Source: Betaproteobacteria bacterium (lineage in GTDB: Bacteria > Pseudomonadota > Gammaproteobacteria > Burkholderiales > SG8-41). From it: a stretch of 58,264 nucleotides of DNA. Positions 34,898-43,070 of the stretch are shown here, one piece after another; within the stretch, counting starts at the first letter, position 1, and each line of letters starts with the position of its first letter. The DNA is taken from contig JAOTVX010000022.1 in the NCBI GenBank assembly GCA_029863175.1, positions 1 through 58,264 of the forward strand. The letters run 5' to 3'. The notes beneath the pieces were generated by a model, which saw only the letters and a list, made by a program, of their open reading frames with translations, had not been told where the DNA came from and ran no database searches. The translations under genes and the position numbers were made by a program.

Positions 34898-35835
34898 CGT
34901 TCGTCGAGGTGATGGGGCGGCATGGTGAGGTGACGGCGCGCCACCCCATATGGCGCTGGCCGAGCCGCGTCGGGCGCAGCTACGAGATGGACGTCTTATT
35001 GGACGACCCGTTCGTAGCGGCAGGCCATCTCGAGATCCGCGAAGGGCCGAACGGCGGATTCCAGGTCGAGGATCTGCAGTCAGTCAATGGCATGGTCGTC
35101 CTGCCTTCTCCCGAAAAGAGGACCTGCGTCGAGGTCAAGCCGGAAGACGTGGTCCGCATCGGTCACACGCAACTCAGAATTCGTCCCCGGTCGTACGCGG
35201 TCGCGGCCGAGCGCCCGATCCTGCAGACCACCGCCTACCGGCAATCGGTCCTGTTCTTGATCGTTGCCGCGGTGGTGTTAGCGACGTTCGTATGGGATGC
35301 CTACCTCACGACGAGCCATCGCGATGAAAAGGCGATCATGGTTATCTTGGTGGCGTTGGCGGTGGCCGCCGGTGCCGTGTGGATCGCGGTATGGTCGCTG
35401 GTGGGCCGGACGGTAGGGGGTCGCGTCAATTTCGCCGCACATGGATTCGTGGCGTGCGCCGGCGTGCTCGCGCTGGAGCTATGGACGATGGCCGTGGGCT
35501 ACCTCGCATTCGGCTTCGACGCGGGCTGGCTGGAAACCCTGGGCCTCGCGGGCGCTGCGGCGCTGTTTGCCTACATTGTTTATCACCACTTACGCCTGGC
35601 CTCCCGGTCGGGCCGGCGCATGTGCGCAGCCGTGGCAGCTGTGGTGTCTCTCGTCGCCTTTGGCGGTGCGGCCGTGCTGACGAATCTTACGGCCGCGATG
35701 GACCCCGCCGTACAGTCTCACAGCCAGAGCCTCAAGGCGCCGTTGTTCCTTATGGTTTCGGGAATTACCCCGGCAGCTTTTCTCGAGGGCGCAGACCGCC
35801 TCAAGCAGGAAGTCGACGCCATGGCGTCCGACTAA
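34885..35835 (+). CDS. FHA-domain membrane protein
   Basis: A 316-residue protein starting at TTG inside the preceding protease gene. The N-terminal 105 residues look like an FHA domain (GRSYEMDVLLDDPFVAAGHLEI with the SVNGMVV strand, parts shown), usually a phosphothreonine reader. The usual RSHAXI-type contact residues are altered (AGHLEI). Five hydrophobic helices follow (about 118-138, 149-171, 182-206, 213-232, 237-256). A cytoplasmic phospho-reader tied to a periplasmic protease is a plausible but unproven pairing. Confidence 0.75.
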   Translation: MEPLAFVEVMGRHGEVTARHPIWRWPSRVGRSYEMDVLLDDPFVAAGHLEIREGPNGGFQVEDLQSVNGMVVLPSPEKRTCVEVKPEDVVRIGHTQLRIRPRSYAVAAERPILQTTAYRQSVLFLIVAAVVLATFVWDAYLTTSHRDEKAIMVILVALAVAAGAVWIAVWSLVGRTVGGRVNFAAHGFVACAGVLALELWTMAVGYLAFGFDAGWLETLGLAGAAALFAYIVYHHLRLASRSGRRMCAAVAAVVSLVAFGGAAVLTNLTAAMDPAVQSHSQSLKAPLFLMVSGITPAAFLEGADRLKQEVDAMASD

Positions 35836-35904
35836 AACTGGCCCGCAAAGGCGAACGACGGATGATGAATGTTAAAATGTGGCGCATTGAACGGCCCGGT
35901 TTAT

Positions 35905-35950
35905 TCGTCGTCACCCATCACCCATCACCCATCACCCATCACGCATCATC
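35905..35950. repeat. CATCACC heptamer run
   Basis: Five CATCACC or close variants in exact 7-nt period (35911-35945). Only this arm is present. Confidence 0.8.
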
Positions 35951-35955
35951 TAACT

Positions 35956-36516
35956 TCAGGCCATAGCCCGCAGCCCGTCCACGTAGACGTAACCGCGGCG
36001 ATCGTGGTCGAAGATGTAGCTCAGAAGCTGGCGGCGGTTCTCTTTGGGGCCTGGGGGTCGCAGTGACACATGGACCCAGCCGGAGCTGGGTCCCTTGGCC
36101 GGGTCGTAGCACTCGCAGATCAACTGGTCGAACTCGAGGTTTCTTGCCACCCACCGCGCGAGTTCCAGCGTCGCGACGCCCGGAATGGTCACATCGCATG
36201 CTTCCCCGGCGGTGTGCTGGCTGCTGCTGGACCAGCTGGGCGGCTTTTTCTTGAGCGCGCGCTCGAGCACCTGACACCGGTACACGCTGTTGGGCGAGAA
36301 CACCCCGAATTCATCGCGCATCGGCTGTAGCACGCTGCGGCACAGGTAAACGGCCGCGCGCACATGCTTCACACTTGTGAACGAATTGCGTATGCCGAGC
36401 CGGTCGGCGAGGTCGGAGCGCATAAGCTCGCCAAACCAGAAATTCTTCGACACGCGGTCGTGGTGCTTCGGCCGGGCGGGAAACCGGTCCCAGCGTATCC
36501 TTCTCAAATCCGCCAT
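35956..36516 (-). CDS. Peptidase M15-like protein
   Basis: A 186-residue protein resembling M15A peptidases and phage D-Ala endopeptidases. The zinc ligands are His101 and Asp108 in QHTAGEACD and His149 in GWVHVS; SVYRCQVLE before them matches the family core. No signal peptide is visible. It may be a phage-derived lysis enzyme or a cell-wall amidase. The ATG at 36516 was chosen as it begins the conserved region; a longer frame upstream looks noncoding. Confidence 0.75.
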   Translation of the reverse strand: MADLRRIRWDRFPARPKHHDRVSKNFWFGELMRSDLADRLGIRNSFTSVKHVRAAVYLCRSVLQPMRDEFGVFSPNSVYRCQVLERALKKKPPSWSSSSQHTAGEACDVTIPGVATLELARWVARNLEFDQLICECYDPAKGPSSGWVHVSLRPPGPKENRRQLLSYIFDHDRRGYVYVDGLRAMA

Positions 36517-36737
36517 CGCATAGTCCCTATCGCATCCTGGAGGCGGCCCGCGCCGCGACCGCAAGATGCATTTGTTCCTCGACCAGGATTGCCGGGCCGG
36601 GGAATGATGCGACGGTAGTGTACACTTAGCCCAGATAGCCGGGACTCGGCCGGCGCAGCGGGGTGTTACCAGCAGCGAAGAGGCTCGGCACGAGTCAGCA
36701 GTCACGAGTCATGCCCTACGACAATCGAGAGGTTTGA

Positions 36738-37475
36738 ATGAAACCACCGGTCGAGATCAGGGACCGTTCCGATTACCAGCGTCGAATGAACGAGCTGCTC
36801 AGGATCGACCTGCGCCGGACCGTCGTTCTGACCGTGGACATGCAAAACGAGTACCTCGACATGAAAGTCGCCACCTCTCCGGTCGCGCCCGACGAGTCGA
36901 AACGGGTCATCGGTCACGCGACGAAGCTGCTCGCGTTCGCCCGGGCGGAAGGCCTGCCGGTGATCCACGCCTACGTCAAACGGCGCCCGGCGGAAGTCGA
37001 GCGCGGCTTTTTCGTCACCGGCGTGATGACTGAAGCGAGCCGGCAGGCGCGGCTCTCCCAGAACGCGCAGGCTGAGGCGCGCAAAGGCCCGGACCGGATT
37101 GACGGCACCGCGGCCGCCGAGATCCCCGCGGAACTGGTCGAGCCGGGGGACATTCACGTGACCACCAAGCGCTCGATGGACGCGTTTCTTGGAACCGATC
37201 TCGATACGCTCGTCGGCCGGACCTTCAAGGCCGAGACGGTCGTCATCACGGGCATCAATACGGACACCTGCGTCTACTCGACGGCTTTCTCGGCGCAGAA
37301 CCGGGGCTACCGGCCCGTGGTAATCTCCGACTGCGTCGCCAGCATGCGCGGGCTCGATCACCATTGGATGGCGCTAGAGCTCATGTCGCGCTCAATCTCC
37401 TGGGTGATGACGGTGGACGAGTTCAAGGCGAAGGTGCGGGCGGCAATGCTGCTGCAGCCTGCCGCCGCCTACTAG
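36738..37475 (+). CDS. Cysteine hydrolase, isochorismatase family
   Basis: A 245-residue isochorismatase-fold hydrolase. Asp34 in VDMQNEYLD, a lysine in VTTKRSMDAF and the nucleophile in GINTDTCVYST form the triad. The insert around residues 90-140 is longer than in RutB-like members. GAGAGGTTTG lies before the ATG. Family members cleave amides, carbamates or enol ethers. A small membrane protein and a cupin follow in the same direction at short spacings. Confidence 0.85.
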   Translation: MKPPVEIRDRSDYQRRMNELLRIDLRRTVVLTVDMQNEYLDMKVATSPVAPDESKRVIGHATKLLAFARAEGLPVIHAYVKRRPAEVERGFFVTGVMTEASRQARLSQNAQAEARKGPDRIDGTAAAEIPAELVEPGDIHVTTKRSMDAFLGTDLDTLVGRTFKAETVVITGINTDTCVYSTAFSAQNRGYRPVVISDCVASMRGLDHHWMALELMSRSISWVMTVDEFKAKVRAAMLLQPAAAY

Positions 37476-37492
37476 CGGGGGACGACCGCTGC

Positions 37493-37705
37493 GTGGGCAA
37501 CTTTCAGTTCATCTGGCAGTACGTGGGCTCTTGCCTGGGCGACCAGTTGCCGTCGGGCGAGTGCGCGCCGTTGTGGCAGTTCGGGATCATCATTCTGCTG
37601 CTCGTGTTTGCCGTTGCCGTCCTCATCTTCATCCGGGTGATGACGGCCGATGACCCCAGGCCGCTCCCGGCCCGAACGCCGCGTCCCCGTACACGGAAAC
37701 AGTAG
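37493..37705 (+). CDS. Small single-pass membrane protein
   Basis: A 70-residue protein with a GTG start 18 bp after the hydrolase stop; GGGGGA lies about 10 bp upstream. Two cysteines (CLGDQ, GECAPL) precede one transmembrane helix (about residues 31-50), followed by a basic, Pro-rich tail. Placement between the hydrolase and the cupin, with short gaps, supports a real gene. No family recognised. Confidence 0.6.
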   Translation: MGNFQFIWQYVGSCLGDQLPSGECAPLWQFGIIILLLVFAVAVLIFIRVMTADDPRPLPARTPRPRTRKQ

Positions 37706-37714
37706 AGGATCCCT

Positions 37715-38299
37715 ATGACTGAGCGAGGCAAGATCCGGCGGGTCGTTACGGGGCACGACGAGGATGGAAAGGCGGTCGTCATTTTGGATGGCGCCGTGCC
37801 GTCGGTGCACGCCAACCCTCTGCGCCCCGGCCACATTTCGAGCGACGTCTGGAGAACCAGTGCGGCACCAGTGCTGATCACGCGCGAAGAGCCGGATCCC
37901 ACGACCGGGCCACGCCGGCTCCATCCGGGGGCACGCGGCACGGTGTTTCGCATTTCCGAGGTCGCTCCGGAAACGGATGCGATCCGCAACCTCACTCCGG
38001 AGAAGGCACGCGAAATATTTAGGGCGGTCGGAAACGAAGGGGCCTCGACCTTTGGCCGCGGTGGACACCATCCGCTCATGCACCGTACCGAGACCGTGGA
38101 CTACGCGGTGGTGCTCGACGGCGAGATCTACCTCGTGCTCGACGATACGGAGGTGAAGCTCACCACGGGTGACGTCGTCATCCAGCGCGGCACGAACCAC
38201 GCCTGGAGCAACCGCTCCGGCAAGCCCGTGCGCATGCTCTATGTGCTGATCGACGGCGAATTCGATCCCGAGCTCGCGCAGACATTCAAGCGCGCGTGA
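37715..38299 (+). CDS. Cupin domain protein
   Basis: A 194-residue protein with one C-terminal cupin domain. The metal motif reads HRTETVDYAVVLDGEI near residues 128-143 and the second motif GDVVIQRGTNHAWSN near 157-171. The first 110 residues form an additional N-terminal region often seen in cupins linked to aromatic or amide metabolism. GAGGATCC precedes the ATG. Likely last gene of a three-gene operon starting at 36738. Confidence 0.8.
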   Translation: MTERGKIRRVVTGHDEDGKAVVILDGAVPSVHANPLRPGHISSDVWRTSAAPVLITREEPDPTTGPRRLHPGARGTVFRISEVAPETDAIRNLTPEKAREIFRAVGNEGASTFGRGGHHPLMHRTETVDYAVVLDGEIYLVLDDTEVKLTTGDVVIQRGTNHAWSNRSGKPVRMLYVLIDGEFDPELAQTFKRA

Positions 38300-38302
38300 T
38301 AT

Positions 38303-38445
38303 CGATGTATGAATTTAGCCGCCGATGAACGCCGATAGAACTTCATATTCGAAGAACGAAAACCGCAAAGCCAAGCCAGACAGAAGTTGCTGGCGTTTTG
38401 GTTTTTGATTGATGTTATATCCGTGTTTATCTGCGGTTAAGATCC
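38303..38445. repeat. Nested repeat, CGCCGAT outside and AAAACC inside
   Basis: The outer arms are TTAGCCGCCGATGAACGCCG (from 38316) and GTTTATCTGCGGTTAA (from 38423). Inside, AAAACCGCAAAGCCA (from 38358) faces TGGCGTTTTGGTTTT (from 38391), an imperfect complement. Confidence 0.75.
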
Positions 38446-39260
38446 CAGGACGCGACGCCGAAGCCGACGTAGACCTCGGGAATCGCCTTGTAGTTGATCA
38501 ACTCGAAGCCGTTGCCTCCGGCCGCACCGTGCGCGGCGATCCAATTGCGGATCTCGGAAGCTCCGTTGCCGACGGTCGGCAGGCGCCTCGTCAAGAATTC
38601 GATCAGCGGCTGCTCGTCACTCGATTCGAACAGCCGGAGGCAGTCGCGGTCGAAATCTTCCTCGATGAGACCCATCGTCGGCTCGCCGATCGAGTGGCTG
38701 AGACCGCCAGTGCCAAGCACTGCCACGCGCAGCTCTTCCGGATAGGTCGCGATCGCCTCGGCCAGCATCGCGCCCCATGCATAGCAGCGTTTCACCGTGG
38801 GGAAGGGCGGCTCGATATCGTTGAGCACGACTGGCACGATGGCGGGGAGCGGCTCGATTCCGGCTTTCCACAGCGGGATGCAGAAACCATGGTCGAGGAT
38901 CAAATGATGCGATACCGAAGGCTCGAAATCGCGCGCGAGCGCTGTCTTGAGAATATGGTCCGCCAGCCCCGGATGGCCGGGGATCTCGCGGTGGGGGAAA
39001 TCCTTGAGCCAGGGTTCGTTGGGGCCCTCATGGACTTCGCCCACCCCCAGGCAGATCGAGGGCAGGTTGTCGATGAAGAAATTGATCCAGTGATCGGGCG
39101 AGATCACGATCAGCACGTCCGGCCGCGCGCCATTGACGCGCCGTCCGAGATCCGCGAACGCCGCCGACATGCTTTGCTGGTCTGCGAGCTTGACGTTCTG
39201 CCAGTTGCGAACGATGAGAGGCCCGTGGCTTGCGGCGTACACCCCGACAAGTTTAGCCAT
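38427..39260 (-). CDS. Class III extradiol dioxygenase-like protein (LigB type)
   Basis: A 277-residue LigB-fold protein. Candidate Fe(II) ligands are the histidines in AASHGP near residue 12 and SPDHWIN near residue 57, with GTGGLSHSIGEP providing the catalytic histidine near residue 189. It overlaps by 8 bp the end of a LigA-like gene, the arrangement of two-subunit protocatechuate 4,5-dioxygenase or gallate dioxygenase. The aromatic substrate is not determined. Confidence 0.85.
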   Translation of the reverse strand: MAKLVGVYAASHGPLIVRNWQNVKLADQQSMSAAFADLGRRVNGARPDVLIVISPDHWINFFIDNLPSICLGVGEVHEGPNEPWLKDFPHREIPGHPGLADHILKTALARDFEPSVSHHLILDHGFCIPLWKAGIEPLPAIVPVVLNDIEPPFPTVKRCYAWGAMLAEAIATYPEELRVAVLGTGGLSHSIGEPTMGLIEEDFDRDCLRLFESSDEQPLIEFLTRRLPTVGNGASEIRNWIAAHGAAGGNGFELINYKAIPEVYVGFGVASWDLNRR

Positions 39261-39525
39261 GGCCCACTTCCGCCCGCGAATCGGCGGCCTTGATCTTGCG
39301 CAAGAAATCGGCTTCCGGCATGCCTGCCACGAAGAAGTAGAAGCGCAGCAGGTAGGGATTCACCAGCCGCGAGAGATAGGCAACGTCGTCGGCCTCGACT
39401 GCCGCCCGAACCTCGGGCTTGAGCGGATAGCGGTCGAGCACTTTCTTGCGATCGGCCCGGTACTCATCCCCCGCGGCGGGATCCTGAAGGTCGAAGAAAA
39501 GCTTGCTTGCCCAGTAGTCTCGCAT
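39253..39525 (-). CDS. LigA-like small subunit of a ring-cleavage dioxygenase
   Basis: A 90-residue helical protein with the LigA pattern: LFFDLQDPAA, VLDRYPLKPEVRAAVEADD and NPYLLRFYFFVAGMPE. It would cap the active site of the LigB-like partner encoded directly after it. The ATG at 39525 has AAAGG 6 bp upstream; an in-frame ATG at 39609 would add 28 residues but lacks a clear ribosome-binding site. Confidence 0.8.
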   Translation of the reverse strand: MRDYWASKLFFDLQDPAAGDEYRADRKKVLDRYPLKPEVRAAVEADDVAYLSRLVNPYLLRFYFFVAGMPEADFLRKIKAADSRAEVGHG

Positions 39526-39683
39526 CGACTGCCTTTCTGGTGGTAAAGCCTTGTTCCCGAGGGCGATGAATCTCCCGTGGCTCATTTTATCCATTACTAT
39601 TCCGTTCATTCAACAAATATGGTTTTGTGTCTGTCTGTTTGAGGCGGGTTGCACACACTAGTCACGGATTTGGGGGCACGAGA

Positions 39684-40067
39684 ATGACTGGCGACGCTTC
39701 ATGGCTCGATACGGCTGGCAGGCTGCTCATCATGTTTTTTTTTCTGGCGGCGGGCCTGCGTAACCTCGGCCCTGCGAAGGTCCGCGACCACATCGCGCGT
39801 ATGGTCGCGATCGGCGTGCCGTTGCCGGTGGCCGTGTTCTGGTTCGGGATGGCGCTGCAATTCACTGGCTGCGCGCTCGTGCTTGCGGGCTGGCATGCTG
39901 AATTCGGCGTGTGGTGCCTGATCGTGTTTACCGTTGTCGCCAATGCGATGTTTCACCGGTTCTGGCGCGCGACGGATCCGGCGCAGCGTAACACCCTGAG
40001 GCTGCTCCTGCTGAACGGTATCGCAATAGTAGGTGGGCTGCTGCTCCTTCTGCAGAACGTTCGCTGA
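39684..40067 (+). CDS. DoxX family membrane protein
   Basis: A 127-residue protein with four hydrophobic helices (about residues 9-25, 43-64, 68-88, 106-123). The FFLAAGLRNLGPAKVRDHIARMVAIGVP-type start (key part FLAAGLRN) fits the DoxX/SURF4-like group. These are inner-membrane proteins linked to thiosulfate, quinone or unknown redox functions. It lies divergently from the LigAB pair. Confidence 0.75.
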   Translation: MTGDASWLDTAGRLLIMFFFLAAGLRNLGPAKVRDHIARMVAIGVPLPVAVFWFGMALQFTGCALVLAGWHAEFGVWCLIVFTVVANAMFHRFWRATDPAQRNTLRLLLLNGIAIVGGLLLLLQNVR

Positions 40068-40117
40068 GCGCCAGGAGGCTTGGGGCGCACGGCCGTTTGC
40101 ATTATCCTCCGTGAATA

Positions 40118-41140
40118 ATGGCAAAGACACTGACGCCTGACGCGACGCTACGCTCGACTCCCGAGACTGTGAGTTGGGGGTGGATTGCCGCGCAACGGAA
40201 ACCGGTACTGCGCGTGCGCTCGGAGCAGACTGTGCGGATTGACACGGTGTCGCACCAGGGGCTCAACACACAGCTCGACCCCGTCGTCTTCTTCGGTCAG
40301 GCCGGTATCGCGCCCGACGCCGTGCTGCAGGACGCGCGCGACGTCTATGGCGGCGTCAAGCGCGCCGAAGGCGCCGGCCCGCACATCGTGACCGGCCCGA
40401 TCTACGTTGAGGGCGCCGAGCCCGGCGACCTGCTGGAAGCGCGCATGCTCGACGTCGAGATCCGCGTGCCCTACGGCGTGAATGCGACCGGGCCGGGCTC
40501 GGGCGCGGCGCCGGACCTGCTTCCGGCGCCCGCGCAGCGAATCATAAAACTCGATCTCGAGCGCGGCGTGGCGCTCTTTGCGCTCGAGGTCGAAGTACCG
40601 CTGGCGCCGTTCATGGGGATCGTTGCCGTCGCGCCGCCGCCGGATCGCTCGCCGGCGAACACCAAACCGCCGGGCGCCTTTGGCGGCAACCTCGATTTCA
40701 AACATCTCACGTCAGGTGCCACGCTCTACCTGCCGGTGTTTAACTCCGGCGCGCTGTTCTATATCGGTGACGGCCACGCGTGCCAGGGTGACGGCGAAGT
40801 AAACGGCACTGCGATCGAGATCTCGCTCACGCCGACCGTGCAGCTCATCGTCCACAAGGGCGCGGGCGGGAGCCTGAGCGCCCCGCGCGCGGAGGATGCG
40901 GCCCACTATTACTCGATGGGACTGGGCGCGGACCTCGACGAAGCGCTCGCGCGCGCCGTTAAGGAGACCACGACATTCCTGCAGCAGCACGCGAGCCTTT
41001 CGACGGCGGAGGCCTATGCGCTGTGCAGCCTCGCGGTCGACTTCCGCATCGGTGAGGCCGTCAACAACGTGCTCATGGTCTACGGCGCGGTACCGAAACG
41101 CCTGTTCCGCGGCAATCCCGCTTACTGGGCGAACCCGTAG
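40118..41140 (+). CDS. Acetamidase/formamidase family protein
   Basis: A 340-residue FmdA/AmdA-family amidohydrolase. GPIYVEGAEPGDLLE near residue 90, the GGNLDFKHLTSGATLYLPV segment near residue 188 and DGHACQGDGEVNGTAIE near residue 217 are the family's metal and active-site blocks. Members hydrolyse formamide or acetamide; many close relatives have unknown amides as substrates. Complete and alone. Confidence 0.88.
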   Translation: MAKTLTPDATLRSTPETVSWGWIAAQRKPVLRVRSEQTVRIDTVSHQGLNTQLDPVVFFGQAGIAPDAVLQDARDVYGGVKRAEGAGPHIVTGPIYVEGAEPGDLLEARMLDVEIRVPYGVNATGPGSGAAPDLLPAPAQRIIKLDLERGVALFALEVEVPLAPFMGIVAVAPPPDRSPANTKPPGAFGGNLDFKHLTSGATLYLPVFNSGALFYIGDGHACQGDGEVNGTAIEISLTPTVQLIVHKGAGGSLSAPRAEDAAHYYSMGLGADLDEALARAVKETTTFLQQHASLSTAEAYALCSLAVDFRIGEAVNNVLMVYGAVPKRLFRGNPAYWANP

Positions 41141-41154
41141 AACGTGATTTAGAA

Positions 41155-41215
41155 ATCGAGGCCATTCATTGGCCGCGATCATTTGCGTGTATCTGCGGCT
41201 TCAAACAGGTGTTTT
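41155..41215. repeat. Short TATCTGCGG repeat remnant
   Basis: GTGTATCTGCGGCTTCAAACAG near 41187 belongs to the CGCAGATAAA family seen at seven or more other gaps. A complementary arm is not evident. Confidence 0.45.
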
Positions 41216-41249
41216 GGCGAACGCCTGTCCGCGCGGCGGTCATTCGCGC

Positions 41250-42209
41250 CTAGCGGGGCTTGATTCCCGCCCGCTTCGCAACGTCTCGCCATTTCGCGAT
41301 TTCCGCGCGCAGCGCGCGTGCGAACTCATCCGGGCTGCTGCCGATCGGCTCTCCGCCCAGTCGGGACAGTACCGATTTCACCTGGGATGATCGGAAGGCG
41401 TCCACGATTGCAGCGTGGATTATGTCGATGATGCGGCGCGGTGTGCCGGCGGGCGCAAGCATCGCGCTCCAGGATGCTGCCTCGTAGCCTTTGACGCCGG
41501 CCTCGCTGATCGTCGGAATGCCGGGAAGGGCGGGCGAACGCTTCAAGGTCGTGACTCCAAGCGCGCGCAGCTTGCCGGCCTTCACGAGCGGCACCACCGC
41601 TACGATTGGCAGCAGCGCCATGTCGACTTCACCACCCACCACGGCTACGGCCGAGGGTGCCGCGCCTTTGTACGGAATATGTGTGATCTTCACGCCCGCC
41701 ATGCTCTTGAAGAGCTCGAGCGAGAAGTGAGCCGAAGTTCCTGCGCCCGCCGATGCCGCCGTGAGGAGATCGGGCTTGGCCTTGGCTAGCGCGACCAGCT
41801 CGCGCACAGACTTCGCCGGCATGACGGGGTGCACGACGAGGAGATTCGGCGTTGCCACGAGCTGGCTAATCGGCGCGAGATCCTTCAACACGTCGTAGCT
41901 GAGCTTTTTGTAGCTGCTCGGGCTGATCGACAATGCCGTTGAGCCGCACAGTAGCGTATAGCCGTCCGGGGTCGCGCGTGATACCAATTCCGCGCCGATG
42001 TTACCCGAGGCGCCAGGCCGGTTGACGATGATCACGGGCTGGCGCCAGATCTCGCTCATGCGTTTACCCAACGTGCGGGCAACGAGGTCGACCGACCCTC
42101 CGGCCGAGAACGGCACGATTACGGTAACCTTCTTGGCAGGGTAGATTTGTGCGAAAACGCTACCGGTGATTCCCAGGAGCAGAACAAGAACGAAATTGAT
42201 TGCGCGCAT
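41250..42209 (-). CDS. Bug-type tripartite tricarboxylate receptor
   Basis: A 319-residue periplasmic receptor. The signal peptide ends at VFAQ (about residue 20). Bug-family landmarks are IVPFSAGGSVDLVAR, then VNRPGASGNIGAELV, then ITHIPYKGAAPSAVAVVGG and APAGTPRRIID. GGAG precedes the ATG at 42209. No TctA/TctB permease is nearby, so it is an orphan receptor, as usual in Burkholderiales-type genomes. Confidence 0.9.
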   Translation of the reverse strand: MRAINFVLVLLLGITGSVFAQIYPAKKVTVIVPFSAGGSVDLVARTLGKRMSEIWRQPVIIVNRPGASGNIGAELVSRATPDGYTLLCGSTALSISPSSYKKLSYDVLKDLAPISQLVATPNLLVVHPVMPAKSVRELVALAKAKPDLLTAASAGAGTSAHFSLELFKSMAGVKITHIPYKGAAPSAVAVVGGEVDMALLPIVAVVPLVKAGKLRALGVTTLKRSPALPGIPTISEAGVKGYEAASWSAMLAPAGTPRRIIDIIHAAIVDAFRSSQVKSVLSRLGGEPIGSSPDEFARALRAEIAKWRDVAKRAGIKPR

Positions 42210-42353
42210 GCGATGGTTCTCCTCGAATTTATTCTTGGGCGTCGTGGTCAGACACATCCGCGAGTCGGGATGGACCGTACCATTAGACAATCCGCCTGCT
42301 GGACTGTCGAACTATACGCTGCGGCAGACCCCTTGTCCGCGCGTCACTTAAGC

Positions 42354-42359
42354 TAGAAT
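42354..42359 (+). promoter_or_regulatory. Possible -10 box immediately before the SRAP start
   Basis: TAGAAT lies only 8 bp before the ATG, with a TTGTCC 15 bp further upstream. If used, the mRNA would be nearly leaderless. No ribosome-binding site is visible. Tentative. Confidence 0.35.
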
Positions 42360-42367
42360 GGCACGGA

Positions 42368-43042
42368 ATGTGCGGACGCTATGCGATCTACGGCCCCGTC
42401 TCGCGCGCGAGCCGCGACGCGATCGAGTTCCTCGGCGAGGAAATCGCTTTTCATCCGACCTTCAACGCGGCGCCGACGCGGAACCTGCCCGTCTTTCGCG
42501 TAAATCCCGAGCGCGGGCGAACGCTCACGCTGCTGCGCTGGGGCCTGGTGCCGTCATGGGCGAAGGATCCGGCCATTGGCGCCCGTATGATCAACGCTCG
42601 CTCGGAAACGGTCGCGGAGAAGCCGGCGTTCCGTACGGCCTTCCGGCGCCGGCGCTGCCTGGTGCCGATGTCCGGTTTTTACGAATGGCAGAAAGCCGGC
42701 GGGCGCAAGGTGCCACATTTCGTGCGCCTGCTCAACAAGGATGTATTTGCGGCTGCAGGCCTCTACGAGTACTGGCCAGGAAAGGACGGCGCGGCACCGA
42801 TCGAAAGCTACACGATCCTCACCACTGGCCCGAACGAACTGATGCGCGCGGTGCACGACCGGATGCCGGTCATCCTGCACGAGCGCGACTACGAGGCATG
42901 GCTCGACCCGAGGAATGAAAAGCTGGAGGCGCTGAGCGGATTGCTCACGCCCTTTCCGGCCGAGGAGATGCGCGCCTACCCGATCAGCGCGCGCGTCAAC
43001 AACACGCGCAACGATGGGCCGGAGCTGATCGAGCCGGCGTGA
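42368..43042 (+). CDS. yedK: SOS response-associated peptidase (SRAP/HMCES, YedK)
   Basis: A 224-residue SRAP domain protein. The invariant Cys2 follows the start methionine (MCGRYAIYG) and becomes the DNA-linked residue. FNAAPT near residue 36 gives the conserved Asn, INARSETVAEKPAFR the Glu, and VHDRMPVIL the His. It forms a thiazolidine crosslink to abasic sites in single-stranded DNA. Full length; its stop lies within a hairpin shared with the convergent gene. Confidence 0.93.
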   Translation: MCGRYAIYGPVSRASRDAIEFLGEEIAFHPTFNAAPTRNLPVFRVNPERGRTLTLLRWGLVPSWAKDPAIGARMINARSETVAEKPAFRTAFRRRRCLVPMSGFYEWQKAGGRKVPHFVRLLNKDVFAAAGLYEYWPGKDGAAPIESYTILTTGPNELMRAVHDRMPVILHERDYEAWLDPRNEKLEALSGLLTPFPAEEMRAYPISARVNNTRNDGPELIEPA

Positions 43043-43070
43043 GGCCGGTGCGTGCTGTTGCCGGCCTCAC
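43039..43070. terminator. Convergent hairpin containing both stop codons
   Basis: GTGAGGCCGG (43039-43048) and CCGGCCTCAC (43061-43070) form a perfect 10-bp stem with a 12-nt loop. The TGA of the SRAP gene and, on the other strand, the TGA of the EF-Tu-domain-like gene both lie inside it. There is no T-tract. Confidence 0.6.
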
